Shown: positions 35,190 to 44,300 of the stretch, piece by piece
Numbering within the stretch: position 1 is the first letter of the stretch
Layout of the letters: the number at the start of each line of letters is the position of its first letter
Assembly (NCBI GenBank): GCA_027886185.1
Contig: WOAB01000226.1
Coordinates: 4,340,001-4,404,000, forward strand
DNA length: 64,000 nt
DNA from: Rheum nobile
Taxonomy: Eukaryota > Streptophyta > Magnoliopsida > Caryophyllales > Polygonaceae
Direction of reading: 5' to 3'
Notes under the pieces: model-generated
Told to the model about the DNA's origin: nothing
Database searches by the model: none
Seen by the model: the letters and a program-made list of their open reading frames with translations, nothing else
Position numbers and translations under genes: made by a program

Positions 35190-36305
35190 TGTTAGGAAAC
35201 GAAACTTTGGAACTTCGATTCCCCTGAGAGTTCATTTCCTCAGTTTCTCTACTTTTGAAGATGACAAATATTTTAATACTAATGTTTTATCTCAAAGATG
35301 TGTTTAGAGGAACCACATGACAGTTACTGAAACTATGGAAGCCAAACAAGATAAAGAAACCAAGCAGGCAAGCCAAAGGAACCCAGGTGTGCCCAGAAAT
35401 GCAACACGTCACTTTGCGTTTCCCGAGAAATCTGGGAACACCAAACCTCGGACAAAAGGAGGTGAAAGTGACTTGAGAGAAGCTTCCAAAAGCCTGCCAC
35501 CATCCAAGAGCAAGACTCCAAGATGCCTAGAACAATGAACCTCGGACAAAGGCACTGAAAGCGACATCTCATAGAGATGTCGCTGTCCAGAAGACAGTTC
35601 CCAAGTGCTCAGATTGTTGAACCTCGGAAGAAGGAAGCTGGAGAACGACTTGGCTGAAGTAGTTGACTAACCTAGAAGGATTTTGAGCTACCTAGGTTGT
35701 TTGCATATGTCAAAGACAGCGTGGACCAAGGAGAACCACACATCCTAGGGCAAGCTCGATCTGTGGGAACCAAGAGAAGTTTAAGCTGCGAAGAATCCTC
35801 TATAAAAGGAAGACTAACTCAAGGGTTATCTTTAAGCACTGAAATACAATACACACTCAATAGCAAACAACAAAAGTGTGAACCTTTAAACAAGATCATC
35901 AAAGCAAACCGAGATCAAGAGGAACCAGTCAAGGAATCAAAGAGCTGAGTGCTAAGTTCTTGTGACTGTAAGTGAGATAATTCCTAGGTGCTAAGGTCTG
36001 TTTCTTGGATTGATTATTGATTGTGTTAAGTTATCTAGGATTGTCTAACTATGTGTAAGGCAAAGAAACTGTGTGTTTGTTCCTAGGATAAGCTGTAACC
36101 AAAAGAGATAAGAAATCAAGAAGTAGACCTTGAAATCCTTTCGGAAGAAAGGTAGTGGTTTTTATCCTAGATTGCTAGTTGGCAATCAAAGGTTTGCACT
36201 ATAAGGAACTTGTTCATCTAGTTGATTGTTTATTTCCGCTGCAAAGGGAACTGTAAATTGTGTTCTCAGTTCCCTGATTATTAATCTAACAATCACGATC
36301 CTACA
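35190..36305 (+). repeat. 3' LTR of Copia 2
   Basis: 1116 bp, pairing with 27298-28414. It is followed by the TSD AGGGT and the rest of the OTU coding sequence. Confidence 0.93.
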
Positions 36306-36888
36306 AGGGTCAATATCCCTTGATTCGCAGCGCGATGGCAAAGGAGTTGCGTGCCAACCGACAAATGTGGGAGCCGATACTAGAGGCTACACGACTAGGG
36401 TCATGGGACGATCTAATGCTTCAAATTAACTATGTGAAGAGCCCTTGCGGCCCGGATTATTGGCTTGACATGCCATTCATGGGCTTAGTGTTTGCCACGG
36501 CGTATAATGTTGTTGTGATCGTCATATCTCAGTACCCTTTATTGTGCTTACCAATTAGGCCGTCTGGACCATGTTTCACACCTCTCTTACAAATGTCGGG
36601 GATAGCACACGTAGGGGATCACAACCACTGGATACCGGTAATGTTTTGTTTCTGTACTCGTACTTTGATGTTTCATTTGCAATATAGGGTATAATAATTT
36701 CATCTTTTTTGTTTGTATTCGTATAGGTGACGCTCAGTTCCGACTCTCCATTACCACCCATTACGTATGCGTGGCGAAGTCATTGCGATCCAAGAATCCT
36801 GTGGTGGGAACAAGTGTATGATTCGAAATTGCAAGAGTTTAGGGAATGCCGCAAGGCAATCGGTCAGAATCCAGATTATTTGGCTTAG

Positions 36889-37435
36889 TTGATCCACATT
36901 ATCAGTACTTCATATAAAACTCTAAGGCAGTTTGTAATGTAATATAACTTTATATATGAGCGGGTCTCTTTTGGTTAATTCCTCTAGATTTTTGCTTTGG
37001 TGAGTTTCATAGTAAGGCTTATGTAATGAAAAAGACATCAAACTTATGGAGTCACAAACTATTATAACCATAATATATTACATTACAAATCCAACGATTA
37101 CAAGTTTTTCATAAACTTAGAAATCGTAAGACAAAATAAATGACATCGCCTAGTATCTTCAAGCGCCGCTTGAGTTCAAAAAAGTTGAAGAGAAATGACC
37201 GTGGTGCGCTTACAATAAGCGCACCACGGTCACATTTCGTTGTTGCTTTGGCATCTTGGGCCCAAATACAGGCCGAAGTCGTGTACGCTTATTATAAGCG
37301 TACACATGTACGCTTAATGTAAGCGTACAGGTGTGTGCTTATAATAAGCGCACAGCATCTATATGACGAATTTAGGAATTTATACTTTACTTGACATTAT
37401 AGTTACTAATGTGATATGACGGAGTCTTATGAAGA
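36889..37435. repeat. MULE intergenic region with central palindrome cluster
   Basis: Downstream of the transposase stop. It contains palindromes GTGCGCTTACAATAAGCGCAC (about 37203-37223), GTACGCTTA-type copies at about 37283 and 37310, and a GCTTATAATAAGCGCAC copy at about 37337. No gene. The short ORF at 37140-37322 only reads through the palindromes. Confidence 0.75.
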
Positions 37436-37985
37436 GAATGAAGTACGATATGAATTCGATTGTTTGGTTTTTACTAATGAATTGATATTGTTTTTTAAGA
37501 AGTGATCACTCTTATCATATACTAATGTAAAATGACGGAGTCTTATGAAGTTATAATGTGATATGACGAAGTCTTATGAAGTTTTATATTGAACTCTATA
37601 GTTACGCTATAGAATGAAGTACGATATGAATTCGATTGTTTGGTTTTTACTAATGAATTGATATTGTTTCTTAAGAAGTGATCACTCTTATCATATACTA
37701 ATGTAAAATGACGGAGTCTTATGAAGTTATAATGTGATATGACGAAGTCTTATGAAGTTTTATATTGAACTCTATAGTTACGCTATAGAATGAAGTACGA
37801 TATGAATTCGATTTTTTGTTTTTACTAATGAATTGATATTGTTTCTTAAGAAGTGATCACTCTTATCATATACTAATGTAAAATGACGGAGTCTTATGAA
37901 GTTATAATGTGATATGACGAAGTCTTATGAAGTTTTATATTGAACTCTATAGTTATGCTATAGAATGAAGTACGATATGAATTCG
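37435..37985. repeat. 176-bp tandem repeats in the MULE intergenic region
   Basis: The anchor AGAATGAAGTACGATATG recurs at 37435, 37611, 37787 and 37962, giving three full units of 175-176 bp and a partial one. Units contain ACGGAGTCTTATGAAG and ACGAAGTCTTATGAAG sub-repeats and are nearly identical. Confidence 0.9.
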
Positions 37986-38039
37986 ATTTTTGGTATTTTT
38001 GGCCCATTTCACCATTTAGAAGTGTTATTGGGCCTAGTT

Positions 38040-38250
38040 TGGGCCCATCAATGATGTATTAGTTCAAACACTAATACATCATTGATTTTCACTTTATGCC
38101 AGAATACAAAACCATTGAACCTGTTGTAGTTGACCGTTACACAGGCATTGGGCCCAAAATTAGGCCCAATACATGTGCGCCTACATTAAGCGCATAGGTA
38201 TGCGCTTAGTGTAGGCGCACAGGTATTGGGCCTAATTTTGGGCCCAATGC
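38040..38250. repeat. Inverted motifs between the two MULE genes
   Basis: The palindrome AATGATGTATTAG...CTAATACATCATT (about 38049-38082) and a larger symmetric block, in which TTGGGCC motifs flank GTGCGCCTACATTAAGCGCA and TGCGCTTAGTGTAGGCGCAC (about 38146-38250), lie at the 3' side of the PMD gene. Confidence 0.7.
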
Positions 38251-38508
38251 CAACACTCTTATGAAGTTAATGCCAACCAGTCTTATGAAGTTATACGAAA
38301 TAATATACTACTATAACCCGAAACTCTTGATTTGTGGAAAACCGAAATAAATTACGATAAGTCATCTAGGAAAAGTATGACAAATAACATAAAATGTACA
38401 TAATATAATATTATACATAACAGTCTGTGATCATACATAAGAACCCTAATCGCCACCCGGCTGACTTCCACTACCCTCCCCAGCCTCGTGTGTAGAATCC
38501 GTAAAAAG

Positions 38509-41500
38509 TTATGACTGAGACGTACGAGGTGGAGGGGCGGCCATCGGAGGAGTGTCATGAGTCAACATATGCAATAGACGCCCCATGAACACCCGAACCT
38601 CCTCGAAGGTAATAACGCTCCTATCCATCGGCCTACGTAAATATGCACAGAGCTCACCTGCAACCAACTGGTTCCGCTGCGTTCGTAATGACATTACCCA
38701 TTAGAATGTATATATAATATTTAATAATAATACACAATTTATTTTGGCGTTATAGCAAATTAAACATACCGCAAGAGTGTCCACCGTAGGTGTGGGATGG
38801 ACAGGACCGGCGGGACGATCCTGTCTAGTGGATCTGGGATCCACCAACACATGAGAATACTCGTCTAGCCAATCGAGGTAGTCATCCGTCACATCCCAAT
38901 ACTGCGTGGCTGGTGGATCGTCTATCTGGATCAGGGGCCTCGGATCCTCATCCCACGCCCCCAATAGATCAGCATGGAATATGACATCATAATGACGAAG
39001 GTTGAACGCACGGGTGACTGCTATGGGCTGCGGAGGTAACACTGGGATCCCCTGCACGTGCCTGAACTGTCGCAGGACGCGGTCCGGCAAATACATCTCC
39101 TGTACATCACAGATCTGGATGATACCTCTGAACATGGAAGGAGCGTACTCCGGCCGGTCGAATGATACCCGAGCGAAAGGAAACCATGGAACCTGTAACA
39201 TGTAATTTATATGAAATTAGTATTTTGAGTTAATATATATTATAAAATAAACTAGTAATTTAAAGAAACTGATTACCTCCTCATATCTGATGTTGTCTAG
39301 AATCTGGCGCATACATACCAAACGACCAGGGTTCTTGCCCTGTGGAACCTCCTGGCCCTCACTGAAAGCAGCAGCATCAGCGCCAATGGCAGCAGGGTCC
39401 ATGACATAATGTCCACGGAAATGGGGAAAATACGCCCATATCCATGACTGTAAATCAGGATCAAACGATAAGAATAAAAACGAATTTATAACATTACAAT
39501 AAAAACGATAAGAATAAAATGACATTACTTACCCTCAATAGTATGCCAGAACTGGCAATGCCCTGTGCATCTCGTCTGGAAGCCTGGCCTAATTTCCTGT
39601 ACAGCAAGGCCAATATACCAGCTCCCCATGTGTACCGGTCGGTGGTCGAGTGGTCGAATAGCAACGCCAACCACTTGTGCTTGATCGCCTTCGTAGACTT
39701 GTCCACCATCACTATACTGCCGAGCAGGAGGAATAGATACAGTGTAGCTATGGCGCTCTGGTCCTCCTGTGGTGCCCTCATCCTCCGCTTGAGCTCCTTC
39801 TGAAGCCAGTCCAATGGAATGCCGTCGTCGTTGTACCATCTCTGCACCTGTGTGGTGTCGGCATGCCCAAAGAACTACGCGACCCTCTGAATCGGATCTA
39901 TACCAAGGAGACCCATGCAGCTCCTCCCGGCAATCGGCACCCTGAGAATCTCATAAACGTCATGCAATGTAATGGTCATCTTGCCCCATGGAAAATGGAA
40001 CAAGGATGTCTCAGGGTGCCATCTCTCGGCAAAAGCAGACACCAACACAGGATCCAGTGCCTAGAATGCGTAGATGGGTGAGACCGCTACGCTCTGCCAG
40101 CTGAAACCATGTGTCTGGCACGGGTCTGATATACTCCTCGAGCGGAGAGGTCCAACCGACGTGAAAGTGGACCTTCAAGACCTTGCGATCCTGAAAGTTC
40201 AATAATTAATATAAGTTATCTATAAAAATGATAATTTCAATTAAAACGGGAGTATACACTAAATACATACCAAATCTGGAGGGCCCTGGCGGCGCTGACG
40301 CCCCGGTGCAGCCTCCTCCGGAGCATCCTCCTCCGGAGCAGCATCTGGATCGATCTCTCCTCGACCTCCTCGACCTCTCCTGCGTCAGTTTCTCGGAAGG
40401 ATGGGGGCAGCAATATGGACAGGAGGGCCAGGAGGGGTCACGTCCCAAATCGCATTGGCAATGTGAGTCGTGTAACCCTGAAGGAGGATAGGGACTCGTG
40501 GCCCTCCTGGCATCCACACAGCCTGGCCTAAAACGGGCGCCCCGAGAAGAGAAGGTGCATAGCTAGGAGCGGGTGGAGGGGTACCAACTGGGGAGGGGAC
40601 AAAATGATCGGCCTCGACCGGGGATGGACCGTGAACAGGCACAGGAGAGGGGGCAAAAAGAGGGGGTGAGACTGGAGGGTCGGCCTCATCCGTCGACAAA
40701 ATCGGCTCAAAAGAAACCTTGAACTCTCCCTCGAAACCCTCGTCGTCATCTGACATCTCCTGGGTCTGCTGCGCCTCCTCATCAACTGGTGCATCCTCCA
40801 TAGTATCATCCTCGGTCTGAACAGGAGGCTGAGAAACCGCGGGTGCGTCACCTAGTAAATCGGCTCGTACCATAGTAGCGCGCCGACGGACGGTGTCTGA
40901 TATATGTTGTCGAGGAACGACACGTCGGTCCGCTACCGGAACCGGATGTGTCATCCCCTCGGAACCTCCTAAAGCGTCTCGTACCAACTACATTTCATAT
41001 TTTCAAATTCTAATCATATCTAATTCCTAATAATCTAAATTCAAATCGTATCTTCAATAAAATTTTACATACAACAATAATAAAATTTTCATTTGCACAA
41101 CATTATTCAATCTCAAATAAATTGCATAATTTTAACAATTTCATTTCGATTATAAATTCTAACAACATTATTAATCTAAATTCACATCTAAAATCTAACA
41201 AATATATAATTTCAATTCTAAAATCATGTATTTTCAATTCTAAATTTCCTAAAATATTGTATTTCGTAATTCAAATTATATATTTTAAATTCTAACAAAT
41301 CTATTTTTTTTCTTCCTAAAATCAATAATCTAATGAAATTAAAATTTAATGAAATCTAACTAAATTAAAATTATACCTGATGGACGCGTATCGGTGTGGG
41401 AGTGACGGTAACGTCTACCGACACATCTGGCAAGGGTGCCGATCGGGCTGTCGGTCATCTGCCACTACCCCTCACTCGTCGTCTGATTGTGGAGTCCTCG

Positions 41501-41820
41501 TCATCGTCCTCGTCCTCCATCGCCACCCATACACCGCCGAGACCGAGAGGGCTACCACTGCCACCAACCGGGCCACCACCGCCACCGACCACCCCTGGCC
41601 GTGCATCACCACCATCGACCACCCCTAGCCACGCATCACCACCACCAACCACCGCGCGCCTCTCGCCACTGTCGCCGGCCTCCTCCGCATCACCACCACC
41701 GCCAGACATCGCCACTGTCGCAGGAATCGCCGGAGACGTCGTCGGATGCACCACGAGCTCGCCACTGTCGCCGGAGAGGTCATGGGTTGGGCCGTCAAGT
41801 GGAGGGGAAGAAGATGCCAT
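38509..41820 (-). pseudogene. Plant mobile domain (PMD, MAIN-like / PP7 long form-like) gene of the MULE
   Basis: Minus-strand exons with GT-AG borders: 41377-41820 (MASSSPPLDG, glycine-rich), 40271-40987 (Pro-rich and acidic), 40190-39533, 39447-39277, 39191-38770 and 38676-38509. Exon 3 holds the PMD core: WTSPLEEYIRPVPDTWFQLA, then ALDPVLVSAFAERWHPET, the MTITLHDVYEILRVPI block and the LDWLQKEL region. Exons 4-5 give SWIWAYFPHFRGHYVMDP and VPWFPFARVSFDRP. Breaks: TGA near 41455-41457, TGA 40385-40387, a frameshift near 40065 and TAG near 39879-39881 (VA*FFGHAD). PMD proteins act in host gene silencing (MAIN/MAIL1), and PMD genes are also known inside MULE and gypsy elements. The gene is convergent with the transposase, so it sits in the second-gene position of this MULE. 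Confidence 0.8.
40988..41376 (-). other. AT-rich intron 1 of the PMD gene
   Basis: Donor GTATAATT after CATCAG on the minus strand and acceptor TGTAG before TTGGTACGAGACG. Strongly AT-rich with no ORF. Confidence 0.65.
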
Positions 41821-41939
41821 CGTCGAATTTAGGATTAATTGAGAATAAAAGAGGGAGGGAGAATCGCGCCGCCGCCGGGTTCGAGAATTAGGGCTCGAGA
41901 GAATAGAGGGAAGAGGGAAGAAGAGGCGCTTCGTCAAAT

Positions 41940-42114
41940 AGGCGCATAGTTATGCGCCTATTGTAGGCGCATAGTTGTGCGCCTATTGTAGGCGCACAGG
42001 TATGCGCCTACAATAGGCGCACAGGCTTATTCCGTGTATTTTCTTAAAATGCCATTTTTGACCCTATGCGCTTAATGTAAGCGCACAGAAGGCGTACGCT
42101 TACATTAAGCGCAC
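41940..42114. repeat. Right cluster of MULE palindromes
   Basis: Alternating ATGCGCCTATTGTAGGCGCA units at about 41941-42025, then ATGCGCTTAATGTAAGCGCAC (42066-42086) and GTACGCTTACATTAAGCGCAC (42094-42114), adjoining the right terminal repeat and upstream of the PMD start codon. Confidence 0.9.
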
Positions 42115-42175
42115 CATTTCGTGTGCATTTAGACAAAATAATGTGTGCATATAACTTTCTCCTAACTTTATCATA

Positions 42176-42542
42176 ATATGTCGGTAGCCATTAATGTTTG
42201 ACAGAGACCAAGTCTGTTTCCATCCATATTAAATGGAATCAATGGAGCATGACAAGCAGGGATATGTTTAGAAATCAATCCAGTAATAACCAGTGGAAAC
42301 AAAAATGTTGAACTTTTGACATATATCAGTTGCATTCCTAATCATAAAAACATACTCCATAATGTTGAACTTTTAAACCCTAAACGTACAAATCAAACTC
42401 ACAAACCTACAAATCAAACTCACAAACCCATAAATCCGCACCCTAAATTCCACTATCTTCTCTCTGACTTATCTAATTAGTAGCATATAGTTGCTAGAAC
42501 AGTAATTAACTACTTTCACAAACCGATAGGCAAGCTAGGAAT
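42176..42542. other. CACTA interior right of the MULE
   Basis: About 370 bp of AT-rich DNA without a recognised gene. No missing STR11-type exon was found here. Confidence 0.4.
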
Positions 42543-42671
42543 TACCTGGTGAGAGGTCGGCGAAGAGGTCGGTTGACACCGCCAGCAAACGGAGGTCGGC
42601 GAGGAGGTCGAAGAGGAGGGCGACGAAGAGGAGTAGTTTGGCGAGAAGAGGTGCTCGCGCCGAAGAACATG
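42543..42671 (-). CDS. Possible short first exon of a CACTA transcript
   Basis: Minus-strand ATG at 42671 opens MFFGASTSSRQTTPLRRPPL, an Arg/Pro-rich reading of about 43 codons, and ends at a good donor (CACCAG then GTAATT). It lies just inside the right subterminal repeats, where CACTA transcripts usually start, on the same strand as the captured gene fragments. No homology recognised. The composition could be accidental because this GC-rich patch has GAGGTCGGCGAAG repeats. Confidence 0.3.
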
Positions 42672-42849
42672 TTATTTGATTAGCTAGGTCGCCGAAGAGG
42701 TGCTCGCGAGAAGAGGTGATGGTCGATAGATTAGCTAGGGCTAGCTGCTCGAAGAGGAATTAATACATAGAAAAAGGAAATATTACGGGCTTGTGAATAG
42801 ACTTCAAGTTCAAATACTCCGGATGCAATTATCGTGATGTATATCTAAG

Positions 42850-43027
42850 GTATTATAACCCGGGCTTGTCACGTACGAGTTATTTGATTATGTCATTCCA
42901 TTATATAACTCGGATTACTAAAGATCCGGGTTATATTTGACAACACTTTTTCAAAAATCAGCATATAACTCGCCAATTGAACGCCCGGGTTATTTGCTAC
43001 GAGATAATAGGTCATTTTGTAGTAGTG
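42850..43027. repeat. Right subterminal repeats and terminus of the CACTA element
   Basis: CCGGGTTAT and ATAACTCG-type copies in both orientations, ending TAGTAGTG at 43027, followed by the TSD TCT. Confidence 0.85.
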
Positions 43028-43043
43028 TCTAAACGCTAAGAAT

Positions 43044-43055
43044 TTGATACCACTT
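43044..43055 (-). other. Degenerate primer-binding site of element B
   Basis: The minus strand reads AGTGGTATCAAA. The TGGTATCA core matches the initiator tRNA-Met PBS, and it lies about 9 bp from the LTR end at 43062. Confidence 0.6.
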
Positions 43056-43061
43056 AAAACG

Positions 43062-43674
43062 TGACAAACTCCTTTCGCCACGATTGATGTTTTATCCCGT
43101 CTTGGAGACAAGATCTAGATTCCTTTGCTTGATTGATTGAACACGAAAGTTCAAGAACTCAATTCAATGATGAACAAACTCAATTGAAGATTCAAGTACC
43201 CAAAGCAAGAAAATAATCGTTTGGATGGAAATCACACAAGCACCTAACCAGATGCTTGTATCTTCCAATCATCCTGCTAAAAAAGAAAAGAGCGTACTTA
43301 AAAAATACTAGTGTTCCAAAGGCCTAGAAAATAAACTCACATAGTTTCCTAAAAGTAATTAATAACATTAAAAATGCATATAAAATATCCAAATTGAACC
43401 CATACAAAAAACTCGGAAAACACCGAACGCACGACCCATGCGCTTAACTGCACGGTCTGCCACTAGACCGTGCACGGTCCTGTTCTTTACAGAACAGGGT
43501 GCACGGCTCATGCACAATGGTGCACGGTCTGATGGCTGTCCATGCACCTTTGTTGGGGCGTGGCCTCGTACTCCACTTTGGTTCAGTTGCGTCGTCACTT
43601 GAGTGGGAACCCATTGACGACGACGTCGGGACTTGAGTGACGCAAACGAGTTGCTCATGGGTGAGGTTCCATCA
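43062..43674 (-). repeat. Right (5') LTR of element B (613 bp)
   Basis: On the minus strand it starts TGATGGAACC at 43674 and ends GGAGTTTGTCA at 43062. It pairs with 6058-6714, which lies 36 kb away because of the nested CACTA. It holds short GCACGGTC-rich repeats and no gene. Confidence 0.75.
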
Positions 43675-44300
43675 GGCTGAGTGTAAGCAATCTGAAGAAG
43701 ATGTTGTTTAAGTACAAGAAGGATGAAGGCTGGGTGAAAATTCAAGAAGCTTAGGAAAGTGAAGAAGAAGAAGTCGAGAAGGAATCTGTTGAGATCCCTC
43801 AGAAGGAACAAAATGACTTGCTTACCAAGGTCACCCAATTGAGTAAGTACGTAAGAGCCATGGTGAAAATGATGGAATTGTTAATTAAGCAGCAAAAACG
43901 GATGAAGGAGGAGATGAGTGTCTTAAGGTCTGAAGTGCGCAAGTTATTGGTCAAATCACAACCCACTACCTTTGCATGCATGGAAGATGCCTGATTTGAT
44001 TTCCCAGTTAGCTAACAAAATCCTTGTTTTCTTTTCCAAGCCTATATGTTCTACTTGATTTTCTTTGTTTGTTGTTCCATGTGATTTCCATGTGTGGGAA
44101 CGCTGTTGGTTTTGTTATCTTTTGCCTTTGAAGTTGTAGGTGTCGATCCTTTCTGGCACGTTTAAAGTTTTATAAATGACAATTTTAACCGATTGTTTTA
44201 CCTGATGTTTGTCTCTATTTTCTTTTTATTTTAAGCTTCTTTTTGACGATGTCAAAGAGGAAATATGATGGGATGGTCAATTTGAGGGAGAACACACTTA
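43675..44300 (+). pseudogene. Copia element C: env-like ORF tail and polypurine tract
   Basis: A plus-strand frame from about 43735 to the TGA at 43993 reads a charged, helical coiled-coil-like protein (LLTKVTQLSKYVRAMVKMME, then LIKQQKRMKEEMSVLRSEVR) with a TAG upstream, like the C-terminal part of Sirevirus env-like ORFs. Further on, GACGATGTCAAAGAGGAAA (about 44246-44264) matches the PPT neighbourhood of Copia 1 and 2. Element B is inserted at its left side and a Harbinger-like element at its right. Confidence 0.6.

Larger units (their letters stand above)
27298..36305 (+). mobile_element. Sirevirus-like Copia element 2 (9.0 kb) in the OTU part of the transposase gene
   Basis: 5' LTR 27298-28414, PBS 28417-28428, gag, pol, a shrunken env-like region, 3' LTR 35190-36305. 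The TSD AGGGT is at 27293-27297 and 36306-36310. It is the same family as Copia 1 but a separate insertion, with a different TSD and a diverged LTR (start TGTTAGGAAACG). Its coding part is more damaged. Confidence 0.93.
14354..36888 (+). pseudogene. MULE transposase (FAR1/MuDR type) fused to an OTU cysteine protease domain, split by two Copia elements
   Basis: Exons with GT-AG borders: 14354-14476 (acidic N-terminus MDLQIEDEV), 14651-15381 (zinc-binding DNA-binding region with CGCKFELYGC and GTHNHKL, then first catalytic Asp in VIIDATYKTN), 15488-15997 (YELPLVEIVGFT core; second Asp in MTDCEKAL at 15657-15659) and 16123 to 16531. The third catalytic position reads NRVKGMHRVLK: Lys (16127-16129) stands where the family has Glu. 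The SWIM CxC...CxH finger expected near 16410-16440 is missing and the frame shifts there. Coding resumes at 26766-27297 with a basic hinge (KGRPSGAKNKA), then DGHCGYRSLA (OTU Asp 27244, Cys 27253). It resumes again at 36311-36637 and 36727-36888 with HNHWIPV (OTU His 36626-36628) and a stop. Both insertion points are marked by 5-bp TSDs that restore the frame when removed. Not functional as it stands. Confidence 0.85.
13980..42175 (+). mobile_element. Mutator-like element (MULE) with OTU-fused transposase and PMD gene
   Basis: The left end (from about 13980) and the reverse complement of the right end (to about 42175) share ATGATA-AA-TTA, then ATATGCACAC, TCTAAATGCACACGAAAT and GTGCGCTTAATGTAAGCGTAC, which is a long imperfect terminal inverted repeat. 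Exact end bases and the TSD were not resolved. Between the ends lie a transposase gene (plus) and a PMD gene (minus) in convergent order, with palindrome clusters at both ends and between the genes. Two Copia elements are inserted in the transposase gene. The MULE itself sits inside the CACTA element. Without the Copia elements it would be about 9 kb, a usual size for an autonomous MULE. Confidence 0.75.
7974..43027. mobile_element. 35-kb CACTA (En/Spm-type) transposon carrying host gene fragments and nested elements
   Basis: The left end reads CACTACTATAGAAATG. The reverse complement of the right end reads CACTACTACAAAATG. The element is flanked on both sides by the 3-bp TSD TCT (7971-7973 and 43028-43030), as known for CACTA elements. 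Both ends have many subterminal copies of a CCGGGTTATTTG-like motif in both orientations. Removing it rejoins the two parts of element B. No TNPA/TNPD-type transposase was recognised, so it is probably non-autonomous. Its own cargo is an HD-Zip II fragment, a rhodanese gene fragment and possibly a short first exon at 42543-42671. The rest is younger insertions: a solo LTR and the MULE with its two Copia elements. Confidence 0.85.

Noticed and set aside
41396..41891. Pro/His/Ser-rich plus-strand ORFs
   Set aside because: Antisense shadows of the glycine-rich first exon of the PMD gene.
14043..42114. CRISPR-like interpretation of the repeated palindromes
   Set aside because: Spacing is irregular, copies vary, the context is eukaryotic and they cluster at transposon ends.
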